In this document: one piece after another, positions 8,508-16,406 of the stretch
How positions within the stretch are numbered: the stretch's first letter is position 1
Layout of the letters: the number at the start of each line of letters is the position of its first letter
Assembly: GCF_026586625.1 (NCBI RefSeq)
Contig: NZ_JAODIW010000006.1
Coordinates: forward strand, 1,463,061-1,527,060
Direction of reading: 5' to 3'
DNA length: 64,000 nt
Origin: Halobium salinum
Lineage (GTDB): Archaea; Halobacteriota; Halobacteria; Halobacteriales; Haloferacaceae
The notes under the pieces: model-generated
The model's input: only the letters and a program-made list of their open reading frames with translations
What the model was told of the DNA's origin: nothing
Databases searched by the model: none
Translations under genes and position numbers: made by a program

Positions 8508-9469
8508 AAATTCGGAAGTCTCAGATCACGGCATCAGAGGAACAGGCTCAGCAACTCCAGCACAGCAACAAAGGCTGGTACAGCATCCAGGTCCGGCCAC
8601 CACGTGAGACTCCGCCAGCTCGACTTGACTCAGTAATTAGAGGAGCGACCGAGGCCAGTACAAAATGGTTCGGCCTGCGAAATGCGTCGCCGGTCATCGC
8701 TTACGAGATCCGGCGGCATCGACCAGGGCAGCTCCAATTCCAGTTCAGCACCCCTTCAGTTCGACTGGACCGAAAGCTTCGTAACCACCTCACAGATGCG
8801 GCTTCAACGACCGAAATCCAGGAAAGCAGTACCAATGGCCTGCCTGTCTTTGAGGATGAGACTATTGGCGTCGGCCAGGCTGAGCTGTTGAGGAGGGACT
8901 GGAACCCGTTGGAGACGGATTTCGATAGCCCGCCGGTGAACAAGCTGGTGGGTTCTCTTCACCAGAACGCAATGCAGGACACGAAGTTCGTCGTCCAACT
9001 CCTATTCCAACCGGTTGCAGGTCACCCAGTCCGACGGAGATGGAGTCGGCGGGAGGCGTTCAACCGAGGCCGGAAGCTCCGAAACAAGAAGCAGCTGTTG
9101 GTCGGTGAACGGACCGCAACTCCACTGGAGAAGAAACGTGCGAAGCTGCTTGAGGAGAAAGCCGCCGGACCATTGTACAACGTCCGGCTTAGAGTCGTAG
9201 CTATTGGGGCGGGTGAGTACACCGGTAGTCGGATTCGGGAGCTTGCAGGATGCTTCAACCAGTACAATCACTCAGAATCACGTCAGAAGCTCGGAGTCAA
9301 ACGTTTCAAATCGGTTCGTTCAGTGTCGATTTTCCGGCTGCTGAAAGCGGTGAGGGACCGTCAGCTGTCTGACCTTGATGCTGGGTTTCGAGCGTCTGTG
9401 GAGGAGGTGGGAGCGCTCGCATCGCTTCCCGACCGCAGTCAGTCGAATATCGTGGAGGCCCGTCCATGA
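8504..9469 (+). CDS. Coupling-protein companion, resembling N-terminal domains fused to VirD4-like ATPases
   Basis: The 321-residue soluble protein lies between virB4 and the coupling-protein gene, with ATGA overlaps on both sides. The segment LYNVRLRVVAIGAGEYTGSR followed by RELAGCFNQYNH resembles a strand-helix unit that precedes the ATPase in longer VirD4/TraG-like proteins. Since the next gene lacks that region and has no membrane anchor, I infer that the two polypeptides together form one coupling protein. A large basic middle (RRRWSRREAFNRGRKLRNKK) could contact DNA. Confidence 0.6.
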   Translation: MKIRKSQITASEEQAQQLQHSNKGWYSIQVRPPRETPPARLDSVIRGATEASTKWFGLRNASPVIAYEIRRHRPGQLQFQFSTPSVRLDRKLRNHLTDAASTTEIQESSTNGLPVFEDETIGVGQAELLRRDWNPLETDFDSPPVNKLVGSLHQNAMQDTKFVVQLLFQPVAGHPVRRRWSRREAFNRGRKLRNKKQLLVGERTATPLEKKRAKLLEEKAAGPLYNVRLRVVAIGAGEYTGSRIRELAGCFNQYNHSESRQKLGVKRFKSVRSVSIFRLLKAVRDRQLSDLDAGFRASVEEVGALASLPDRSQSNIVEARP

Positions 9470-11400
9470 AACCTGAAGATACCAAGCTGCTCGTGAAATC
9501 CTCGAAGAATAGTAATACCACCTACCTCGGTGTCCGCACCGATCAGGGATACGAGTCGGATATCGGTATTGACGATCCTCAACGGCTGAAGCACACGCTT
9601 GAAATCGGTGCTACCGGTACCGGAAAGTCCGCGGAAATGATGCACGCCGCGCTCCAAGACGCCGAGAAAGGCCACGGCTTCACCCTGATTAATCCGAAAG
9701 GTGATCTGATCAAGGAGCTTGTAGCTAAACTACCTGAGGACCGGCTGGACGACATCATCTACGTCAATCCCGCTGGCAAGAGCATTCCCGGCATCAACGT
9801 CTTGAAATCAGACAGCGCAGACAATCTCACCGAGCAGCAGAAGAATACTCAGCAAGGCCTGGTTGTCTCCTATCTAATCGGTTTGTTCAAGCGTCAGAGC
9901 GAGAACTGGGGTGACCGGTTCGGTCGTATCTTGGAGACGCTGCTTCGGGCGACTATCAATCAGAATCTGAAACACGATGAGGAGTACACTCTGCTGGATG
10001 TCTTCCGATGTATTACTGAGCAGGAGGCGCTCCAGGAACTGATCGACAAAGTGGAGGACCCGGTTGTTCGTGAACAGCTGAAAACGGTGCGTGACGACTA
10101 CGGGAAGAACGAGCTCGAGCCATTGCAGCGTCGGCTGAACGACTTCGTGATGGACTCCACTATCCGCGAAATCATTTCAGCTAAGCAATCGTCGGTCAAT
10201 TTCAAGCAGGCTGTTGAGGACGAGAAGATCATTCTCGTCGAGATTCAGAAGGGAGAAATCGGGAAACAGGTCTCCCAGTTAGTCGGCAGCTTGGTAATCA
10301 CAAAAATATGGGCGTCGATTCAGAGCAGGGTGAGTATGCCAGCAGAAGAGCGGGAGCCGTACTTCCTGTACGTCGATGAGCTGGATAACTTCGCCAGCGA
10401 GGGATCCGGGTTCGACGAGATCCTATCCGAGGGCCGCGAGTACAGGTTCGGGTTCTGGGGCGCAGTCCAATATATCGATCAGCTGCCGAAGCCGATGCGG
10501 CAGGCCGTTACTGGGAACTGCCGGACTAAGCTGGTGTTCGATCCTGCGGAGAGCGAGGATTTGACGAAGCTGTCGCGGATGCTCCGCGATGTGTCAAAAG
10601 AGGAGCTGCAGTCACTTGGTGACTACCGCGCAGCAGTGTCGAAGCCCAGCAGCAACGGTTCTCGAAAGGAGATGGCGTTTATCAAGACCCTGCCTCCGTG
10701 GCCGGCAGACCGTAGCCGTGACAAGGTGAAGCAGGTGCTCCGAGAGCAAAGTGCTTCGAGCGGTCGGACCAGTCATACCGAACTGGAGCAGTCTCTGGGC
10801 AGCAGTGCGAACGCTGGCGGGGAGAAACACCGGGAGCTACTAATTCAGGCGAAGGAGCAGTTGCAGCAACGTGACCTGGTGGGACGTGTGTCGCTCCTGG
10901 ATCAGCCGGAGGGAACGGAGAGACCGGACGGCCGAATAATCGATACAAGCGGTGAGACGGTCGGGTTCCTGGAGGCAGAGCACGGCACTCTGAGTCGGCC
11001 GGTCAAGATACTTCGGAATCTTGAGCGCGGTCTCGAAGCCGGTGTCGAAGTGTTCTACGTGGTTGAGGAAGGTAACCAGGCGAAGCTGGAGAATATAGTC
11101 TCTGACCCCGTCAATCGACGAGGAGACACGCATGAGGATGGGCAGGGCAGCTTTGATTACTACACTGATGAAGATGGAGATCCGCTTACTGATGTTGAGC
11201 GACTAGCGGACGCTGAGTACCGGGTGCTTGAAATCCGAGAAGACGATCTCGTTGAACATACGGATGGCGTAGATATTGAGTGCCCGGAGCTCGGCGAGTT
11301 CAGCGAAGAGGAATTAGAGGAGTACTGCATTCACCGTGAAGACGGTTATTGTAGCGCTCTCGGTCAGCCGTGTGTTCTTCTGGAAGGTGAAAGCGGATGA
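9466..11400 (+). CDS. virD4: VirD4/TraG-like type IV coupling ATPase with nuclease-like C-terminal region
   Basis: The protein has 644 residues. Walker A GATGTGKS is at 48-55, followed by TLINPKGDLI, the signature strand of DNA-pumping ATPases. Walker B is in YFLYVDELDNF, followed by a glutamine sensor strand (GAVQYIDQLPK). It therefore belongs to the VirD4/TraD family that feeds DNA to the secretion channel. There is no N-terminal membrane anchor. Beyond about residue 480 a separate region contains RPDGRIID and, 10-15 residues on, FLEAEHG. This Asp...Glu-x-Glu arrangement resembles PD-(D/E)XK nucleases. The C-terminus is acidic with three Cys residues (possible metal site). Confidence 0.88.
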   Translation: MKPEDTKLLVKSSKNSNTTYLGVRTDQGYESDIGIDDPQRLKHTLEIGATGTGKSAEMMHAALQDAEKGHGFTLINPKGDLIKELVAKLPEDRLDDIIYVNPAGKSIPGINVLKSDSADNLTEQQKNTQQGLVVSYLIGLFKRQSENWGDRFGRILETLLRATINQNLKHDEEYTLLDVFRCITEQEALQELIDKVEDPVVREQLKTVRDDYGKNELEPLQRRLNDFVMDSTIREIISAKQSSVNFKQAVEDEKIILVEIQKGEIGKQVSQLVGSLVITKIWASIQSRVSMPAEEREPYFLYVDELDNFASEGSGFDEILSEGREYRFGFWGAVQYIDQLPKPMRQAVTGNCRTKLVFDPAESEDLTKLSRMLRDVSKEELQSLGDYRAAVSKPSSNGSRKEMAFIKTLPPWPADRSRDKVKQVLREQSASSGRTSHTELEQSLGSSANAGGEKHRELLIQAKEQLQQRDLVGRVSLLDQPEGTERPDGRIIDTSGETVGFLEAEHGTLSRPVKILRNLERGLEAGVEVFYVVEEGNQAKLENIVSDPVNRRGDTHEDGQGSFDYYTDEDGDPLTDVERLADAEYRVLEIREDDLVEHTDGVDIECPELGEFSEEELEEYCIHREDGYCSALGQPCVLLEGESG

Positions 11401-11825
11401 CGGACATCTTCGATCAGATCCGTGAGAAGGACCGTACTGTCCTCCAGTATATCAGCGACGGTGACGACGATATTCAGTTGATCACCGATGCGACCACGTT
11501 GTCGAATGCGGAGGTGAACTACTGTTTCCAGAAACTGCAGGACCTCAGTCTGATCACAGTGGAGAAGCCGGACGGAATGGTGGAACGTGTTATCAACGGA
11601 ACTCTACAAAAGTTTGAGGCTCCGAAGCAAGCTGAACTGACTGATGCCGGTAAGAAATATTTGGAGAGAAATAGCGGGGAAGAGCTCACCCGGTACAAGG
11701 ATCTGAATGCTCAGGAGCTAGGCTGTACTATACGTGAACTGGAGAAGAGAGTGGATTCGTTAGAGAACGAGCTTACAGGTTTTAAGAAGTTCGTCAGGAG
11801 AAAGCTCGACCAACCAGACAACTGA
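11397..11825 (+). CDS. Winged-helix protein with C-terminal coiled coil
   Basis: The 142-residue protein has a winged-helix fold in residues 1-90 (LITDATTLSNAEVNYCFQKL as recognition helix, then a beta wing). A LTDAGKKYL motif typical of haloarchaeal wHTH proteins follows, then a heptad-rich coiled coil (about 105-140) ending in a basic patch. It overlaps the coupling-protein gene by ATGA, so it belongs to the transfer operon. It could be a transfer regulator or a DNA-processing accessory protein. Confidence 0.65.
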   Translation: MTDIFDQIREKDRTVLQYISDGDDDIQLITDATTLSNAEVNYCFQKLQDLSLITVEKPDGMVERVINGTLQKFEAPKQAELTDAGKKYLERNSGEELTRYKDLNAQELGCTIRELEKRVDSLENELTGFKKFVRRKLDQPDN

Positions 11826-11840
11826 GATAACTGTGATAGA

Positions 11841-12476
11841 ATGAGATTCCTTGACTGGTTTCACAACGGGGACGACACGAAGGACCATATTCCGGATGAG
11901 TCTAAGGAAATAGTTGACGACAAGTTCCTTCGACAGGCATTCGGATTTGACGATGAACAGATACGAGAACGAGCGGTTAGCCCAACCGGTAACAAGGTAG
12001 GAGATCAAATTGAATCAGAGGAGGCCGAGAATGACCCTTGCAGGACGAGTGAGGTAGATCTTCCTGAAATCGTCGGAGCTCGTAACCAACTCGAACAGAC
12101 TTGGAATTCTCTCGAATCTGAGCTTGATGGAAAACTGGATAACGAGGGTTTGAGATCCAAGCTTAGGAAGCTGGACGAGAAAGGCCAACGTTTCGTCGAG
12201 TTACGTGAGAAGCAAGAAGCGGAAGCGCAAATCCTTAGGCAGCAGTATCTCAGTGACCTCCAACAGATAGAACGCGCCCTCTGCGAGGTCATTGACGTTA
12301 GCGACGGATCAAGCTCAGGAGCCAGCACAAAAATAGTACAGAATCTTTCCGAATTGAACGATCAACTCGAAGAAGCCCTTCCCGACAACTATGAAGAGGA
12401 AATGGACCAGATGCAGCAAACCATAGATTGGGCGGAGAACGCCAAACCGTTATACCAGCCAGAACCAGACCGATAA
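11841..12476 (+). CDS. Hypothetical acidic coiled-coil protein, last gene of the transfer operon
   Basis: The 211-residue protein starts 15 bases after the preceding stop. From about residue 70 on it is almost entirely helical with heptad patterns (SELDGKLDNEGLRSKLRKL, REKQEAEAQILRQQYL). It has no membrane span and no known motif. A hairpin terminator overlaps its stop codon, so it closes the operon. A structural or accessory transfer function is inferred from position only. Confidence 0.6.
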   Translation: MRFLDWFHNGDDTKDHIPDESKEIVDDKFLRQAFGFDDEQIRERAVSPTGNKVGDQIESEEAENDPCRTSEVDLPEIVGARNQLEQTWNSLESELDGKLDNEGLRSKLRKLDEKGQRFVELREKQEAEAQILRQQYLSDLQQIERALCEVIDVSDGSSSGASTKIVQNLSELNDQLEEALPDNYEEEMDQMQQTIDWAENAKPLYQPEPDR

Positions 12477-12498
12477 ATCTGAGTGGCTCAGATTTTTT
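12475..12498 (+). terminator. Hairpin plus T-tract terminator after the transfer operon
   Basis: Perfect 9-base arms AAATCTGAG and CTCAGATTT are separated by TGG and run directly into six T residues. The structure begins within the stop codon of the last transfer gene. It looks like a bacterial intrinsic terminator; in archaea the T-run is probably the active part. Confidence 0.7.
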
Positions 12499-12568
12499 CG
12501 AGGCGGACAAAATGCTTCCTCAACGAGCTCTTATCCTCCCGCAAGTATCGAATCGCACGTCGTCCTCA

Positions 12569-12967
12569 TTAGCTCCCCTTATTTTGACGTCGTCTCTCAA
12601 TCTCGTCAAGTACCTCCTGGGGGATGATCTCCGGGTTCTCGATAAGGAATTCTTGTAGTTCGGTGAGGTCTTGGAACATTCGGTCCAGCTGTTCGAGTAG
12701 CTGATAGACTTTCTCTCCTTTCTCGGTGAACTGGTATTCTTTCCCGGAGACCTCTACTAGGTCAGCTTCTTTGAAGTCGGTGAGATATGGTTGGATAGCG
12801 CTTCGAGTCACATCTAGTTCGTCTGCGATATCTTTCGGAGCGGTGTCACTGTGGAGTTTGTTGAAGGTGTGAACTCGGTTTGGAGTATCCAGCGCAGATA
12901 AGATCTGGGCGACTTCCTCAGGGTGCTCAATACTCATTATCAGCTTGAGACAGGTTTCTCGGTCCAT
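12569..12967 (-). CDS. ArsR-like winged-helix transcriptional regulator
   Basis: The ATG at 12967 gives 132 residues. It shows an ArsR-type order: LSALDTPNRVHTFNKL, PKDIADELDVTRSAIQPYL (recognition helix), wing KEYQFTEKGEKV, and a helical dimerisation tail (LLEQLDRMFQDLTELQEFL). The frame also runs upstream to 13105, but that would translate through a TATA-like box and a palindrome. The perfect palindrome directly before the start suggests autorepression. It lies between the transfer operon and the ESCRT-like operon, so it may control either. Confidence 0.82.
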   Translation of the reverse strand: MDRETCLKLIMSIEHPEEVAQILSALDTPNRVHTFNKLHSDTAPKDIADELDVTRSAIQPYLTDFKEADLVEVSGKEYQFTEKGEKVYQLLEQLDRMFQDLTELQEFLIENPEIIPQEVLDEIERRRQNKGS

Positions 12968-12971
12968 TGTT

Positions 12972-12990
12972 GATATACACCCAGTATATC
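12972..12990. promoter_or_regulatory. Palindromic operator candidate for the winged-helix regulator
   Basis: Perfect 7-base arms GATATAC and GTATATC flank ACCCA, ending five bases upstream of the regulator's ATG. A TATA-like TTTATA lies about 30 bases further upstream on the same (minus) strand, so the palindrome would sit on the transcription start, a classic repressor position. Confidence 0.55.
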
Positions 12991-13262
12991 TTCGCCGCAA
13001 TGATTTGCGGTTTATCCTATAAATAAGCAAAAGTCTTAACATAGTTCGGCGGTATATTCTGCGTCGAGAAGTCGACCGAAGACTTCTCAAAACCATGCTC
13101 AACAATGAATCAACTAATAACCCGAAATCTCAGCCATAATCTACTGAGGAGCGTATTTTGGTCTCTCGAACCGGCAGCTTGTTCCGGCAGTTTTTCTCCG
13201 CTCAGCCGTGCTCTCAGGAACCAAACCATGTCGAGATACCCGGGTGAGAAATTGAAGAAACC

Positions 13263-13646
13263 ATGCAAATAGCTGAAGCCATGTTTCAGACCCAGCTGCT
13301 TCCAGTCACCGAGAACGGATTCCTACCTGAAATACTGGTAACGCTCGGAATCCACGGATTCGCAGGATTCGCTGGAATGCTCCTGGTCTATGGAGCGATG
13401 GAACGCCATTACGGCCTCGGAGTATTGACCGCAGTCCTCGGAATCGGTGTGTTCGGGTTTGGAGAGTACTGGCACCTGCAGAACCCGCCACCAGTTGTGT
13501 ACGACCTGGTTCAGCACCCAGAAGTCTACATGATCATCTCGTTCTGCGGAGTGCTACTTGGGGTATTCACAGTCTTCCTCGCAGTAGAACCCGAATTTAG
13601 CCGTCACACCCCCGAAAAGCCATCTGATAGTGAGATCAACCTATGA
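13263..13646 (+). CDS. Three-TM membrane protein heading the ESCRT-III/Vps4-like operon
   Basis: The 127-residue protein has three hydrophobic helices (about 27-46, 51-67 and 90-108), a short GEYWHLQNPPP loop and an acidic cytoplasmic tail. The family is not recognised. Its stop overlaps the start of the ESCRT-III-like gene by ATGA, so the two are coupled. A membrane partner or recruiter for the cytoplasmic filament protein is a natural inference but unproven. A second in-frame ATG at 13281 is an alternative start. Confidence 0.65.
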   Translation: MQIAEAMFQTQLLPVTENGFLPEILVTLGIHGFAGFAGMLLVYGAMERHYGLGVLTAVLGIGVFGFGEYWHLQNPPPVVYDLVQHPEVYMIISFCGVLLGVFTVFLAVEPEFSRHTPEKPSDSEINL

Positions 13647-14347
13647 AGTTCCGAAAACAGCTCCGCGAAAGCATTGGACTATTGAAAAGGCCGAACGGTG
13701 TGTTCGGCACGCGGTACACGCTCGAAGATATCGACACCGAACTGGATCATAGGGATAAGGTGATTAAGAAGGTCGAGCGGAAGGCGGACAAGCATCATCG
13801 ACAGAAGAAGAAGTACTTGCAGAAGGCCGTGGAGTCGAAGAATCAGCGGAAGCTGAGGTACGTTGCGAAGGCGAAAGAGGCGGAGATGCACAAATCGTTC
13901 TTCTCAGAGCTGTTCGATAATCTGATGGCTCAACAATTGTTTCTCACCAAGCTGAGTCTGAAGGCGAAGGAAAAGCGGATCTTCGACTCCCCGATGGAGG
14001 AGTTCGGCTTCGAGATCGATATCGGAGGCATGAACGCGGACGCTATCTCTAACGCCTTGCAGAGTTCGTCGTTCAATCAGGACGAGATCGGACAGACCAT
14101 GGAGGAGATCCAGATGGAGTTCGACATGATGGACGACTCCACCGGCATCAGCCTTGACCTGGATGACATTAAGAAAGAGGCCGAGATGCTGGAGGCCGAA
14201 GATATCCGATCGGACAGCTTCGAGCTCGGCGGCGATCTCAACTCTGCGATCGATGACCAGATCGAAAAGGAGCTGAATAACCTGGAAGCCGGAGGTAGTG
14301 CAGGCAGTTCTCCCGGGGAAGAAGGCCCTCCGACTGCCAATGACTGA
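13643..14347 (+). CDS. ESCRT-III (Snf7/CdvB)-like protein with MIM1-like tail
   Basis: The protein has 234 residues. A long, strongly basic helical region (about 30-113, rich in Lys/Arg) is followed by a short helix NQDEIGQTMEEIQMEF (145-160). A markedly acidic C-terminal region (170-216) ends in a disordered Gly/Ser/Pro tail. This charge and helix layout is that of Snf7/CdvB proteins, where the basic hairpin binds membrane and polymerises and the acidic tail autoinhibits. Residues 204-214 (D-xx-I-xx-EL-xx-L) fit the MIM1 pattern (D/E)xxLxxRLxxL except that Glu replaces Arg. It is directly followed by MIT-like and Vps4-like genes. An unrelated coiled coil is the main alternative. Confidence 0.55.
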   Translation: MKFRKQLRESIGLLKRPNGVFGTRYTLEDIDTELDHRDKVIKKVERKADKHHRQKKKYLQKAVESKNQRKLRYVAKAKEAEMHKSFFSELFDNLMAQQLFLTKLSLKAKEKRIFDSPMEEFGFEIDIGGMNADAISNALQSSSFNQDEIGQTMEEIQMEFDMMDDSTGISLDLDDIKKEAEMLEAEDIRSDSFELGGDLNSAIDDQIEKELNNLEAGGSAGSSPGEEGPPTAND

Positions 14348-14597
14348 ATCAAGCCGTGAACGGGTTGCAGAGATGAAGAAATCCGCCGACCGGTATGAAG
14401 GCCGGGGAGACCGATTGCAGAGATCTGATCCAGAACGTGCTCAGTACTGCTATAGCTGGGCCTCCCGGTTGAACAGCTATCTCGCCGGGAAGGAATCTAC
14501 CGATACTACGTACCGGATGAAGCAGAAGCGGCGTATAGACGAGAAGGCTGAGAGGGTTAGACGCCGCCAAGAACTGTTCGGAGGTGAGAAGAGGTGA
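14340..14597 (+). CDS. Small MIT-like helical protein
   Basis: The ATG at 14340 overlaps the ESCRT-III-like gene by 8 bases and gives 85 residues; the frame also runs upstream to 14298 but that adds an implausible leader. It is an all-helical, basic protein. RERVAEMKKSADRYEGRGDR followed by PERAQYCYSWASRLNSYLAG has the helix-turn-helix spacing of a MIT domain (A-x-x-Y-x-x-A type), like the N-terminus of the next ATPase. It could be an adaptor between filament and ATPase. The assignment rests mainly on context. Confidence 0.5.
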   Translation: MTESSRERVAEMKKSADRYEGRGDRLQRSDPERAQYCYSWASRLNSYLAGKESTDTTYRMKQKRRIDEKAERVRRRQELFGGEKR

Positions 14598-15733
14598 TGA
14601 GCGAAGAGGCGATGGAGATCCTGGAAGAACAGCTTGACGAGCACAAGATGGAAGCCCAGAAAGCACTAGGAGAAAACCCGAAGAGAGCAGCATTCCATTT
14701 CTCGAAGGCCGCTGAAATCCACGAGAGGCTTGCCAGCGAAGTACAGGGCCAACAAGTTGTGAAGGCCCACCTCTGCCAAGCAGACGATCTCAGAGCCAAC
14801 TCGCACCGTCTAATGCAGAGAATGGGGCTCATCGAGACAGAAACCCCCGACCCTACTGAAAACGATAGCGAGAAGAATACCGGAGACCAGTCTTCTTCGA
14901 ATCAAAATCCATCTACGTCTGATTCAAAGTTTTTCGACGATGTTCCTGATGTCGATCTCAGCGATGTCGGCGGGATGGAGGAGCTGAAGCAGGAACTCAT
15001 CGAGGACGTGAAGATGCCGCTGGAGAAGCCAGATTTCTACCGGAAACAGGCAATAGGCATGGAAAACGGAATCCTGTTCTTTGGTCCCCCGGGTACAGGG
15101 AAAAGCTATCTCGCGGAGTGTTTCGCGGGCGAACTCGGATTCGACTATGCTGAGATCAGTGCCAGCGATATCACCTCGAAATACGTTGGCGAGGCACCGA
15201 AGACAGTGCGGAAGCTGTTCGATGAGGCCCGAAGTCGTGAACCCTGCGTTGTATTCATCGACGAAATCGATTCATTGGCTTCCGACCGATCCACCGGTAA
15301 CAGGAAGACACAGACGGAGCGACAGATCGTCAACGAACTCCTCACCCAGCTACAAGATATCCAGGGCAGCCAAATCTTGGTGATCGCGGCCACAAACAGA
15401 ATCGAGGACCTTGACTCGGCGATCACTCGTACTGGTCGCTTCAACAAAAAGTTCCATCTCGGACCGCCGAACCGCGATGCACGAAAACAGATTCTCAAAG
15501 TCCAACTGGAGGAGGACGAGCGTGAAGTTGACTGGGAAGGTATCGACTGGGAGAAACTGGTTGACTGGAGCCAAGGCTACTCGGCTTCTGACTTAGAGGG
15601 CGTAGTCAAAGATGCAACTCGGCAGTCAGCCCTCGAATCCACAAAGAAAGGATCGATGGTACCGGTACAGTATCGGCATCTGCTCGGAGCGATGAAGGAC
15701 ACAGAAGCATCGCTAAAACACAATGAATCGTAG
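14597..15733 (+). CDS. Vps4/CdvC-like AAA ATPase with N-terminal MIT-like domain
   Basis: The protein has 378 residues; ATG 14597 overlaps the previous stop as TGATG (a GTG at 14594 is the alternative). Residues 1-80 form three amphipathic helices, the middle one NPKRAAFHFSKAAEIHERL, as in MIT domains. A Ser/Asn/Asp linker follows. The AAA core opens with VDLSDVGGMEELKQEL. It has Walker A GPPGTGKS at 163-170, pore loop SKYVGEAPK, Walker B VVFIDEID at 218-225, an Arg-finger region with RTGRF, and YSASDLEGVVKDA. The domain order matches Vps4/katanin-type ATPases, which disassemble ESCRT-III polymers. The RTGRF variant is closer to Cdc48-type modules, so exact clade placement needs a tree. Confidence 0.82.
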   Translation: MSEEAMEILEEQLDEHKMEAQKALGENPKRAAFHFSKAAEIHERLASEVQGQQVVKAHLCQADDLRANSHRLMQRMGLIETETPDPTENDSEKNTGDQSSSNQNPSTSDSKFFDDVPDVDLSDVGGMEELKQELIEDVKMPLEKPDFYRKQAIGMENGILFFGPPGTGKSYLAECFAGELGFDYAEISASDITSKYVGEAPKTVRKLFDEARSREPCVVFIDEIDSLASDRSTGNRKTQTERQIVNELLTQLQDIQGSQILVIAATNRIEDLDSAITRTGRFNKKFHLGPPNRDARKQILKVQLEEDEREVDWEGIDWEKLVDWSQGYSASDLEGVVKDATRQSALESTKKGSMVPVQYRHLLGAMKDTEASLKHNES

Positions 15734-15766
15734 CTCTGAATGGGTTGAAACGGAGGTGGACTTGTG

Positions 15767-15934
15767 ATGAGCCGGACCAAATACGTCGAGCTCGAATGCC
15801 CGAACTGCGGCCGCCACCAACCACTGAACCAGATAGAGTTCGACTCAATCAACTGCCTCGACTGTGACACCCAGCTCAAGACCAGTGAAAACGTCTCTGC
15901 TCTTCTCGAGAGAAAGCCGTTTGACCTACTCTAA
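15767..15934 (+). CDS. 55-residue zinc-ribbon protein closing the ESCRT-like operon
   Basis: The ATG at 15767 is preceded by a good ribosome-binding site (GGAGGTG, 15752-15758). The product has two CxxC knuckles (CPNCG at about 11-15 and CLDCD at about 30-34) and ends FDLL. It lies 33 bases after the Vps4-like gene and before a T-tract. Such tiny zinc ribbons are common haloarchaeal accessory proteins. The function is unknown. Confidence 0.65.
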   Translation: MSRTKYVELECPNCGRHQPLNQIEFDSINCLDCDTQLKTSENVSALLERKPFDLL

Positions 15935-15935
15935 C

Positions 15936-15946
15936 CACTTTTTTCT
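15936..15946 (+). terminator. T-tract terminator candidate
   Basis: A run of six T (15939-15944) follows the zinc-ribbon stop codon directly, with no strong hairpin. This fits a typical archaeal T-rich terminator for the ESCRT-like operon. Confidence 0.45.
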
Positions 15947-16406
15947 TCGGTCATAGATCTGCAGACCAATTGCCGAAAGTGTACAACCGTAATCGATATC
16001 GCCGATAGTGCCCAGGTAGACTGCCTTAGCCATACCCAGTCCAATCTAGAGTATTCGACGCAAAGACAGCTACCTTCGCCTATTAACCAAGAAGCGTATA
16101 GAAACTGCATCGTAGGCGGGCTGCGACCGACGTAGACATTACCGAGTCAACCACAACTTCCTATCCATTATCATTCTCCATCTCAACCTTGCGCTCAACG
16201 TTGGCAATTCGCTCGGTAGGAGGTAGTGAGATTTGAGAGACTTATATCCAAGGCTGTGACCCTGGAAAGTGGCCAAGGAGGTATTCTCTAGAATGGAACT
16301 CTGGTGTTCGGTCAAAACTGGAAGAAAAGCCCTCGTGTTGACCGCTCCAGAAATGATTTTTACTACGGTTTCCCGTTATGACTAAGGAAGAATTGTGAAG
16401 AGGCGG
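15947..16406. other. Intergenic stretch, possibly decayed
   Basis: No convincing gene is seen. A minus-strand frame of 35 codons (16033 down to 15926) reads like the hydrophobic C-terminal end of a small membrane protein and may be a remnant. The rest has no long frame, no clear repeat and no RNA gene that I recognise. Confidence 0.4.
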
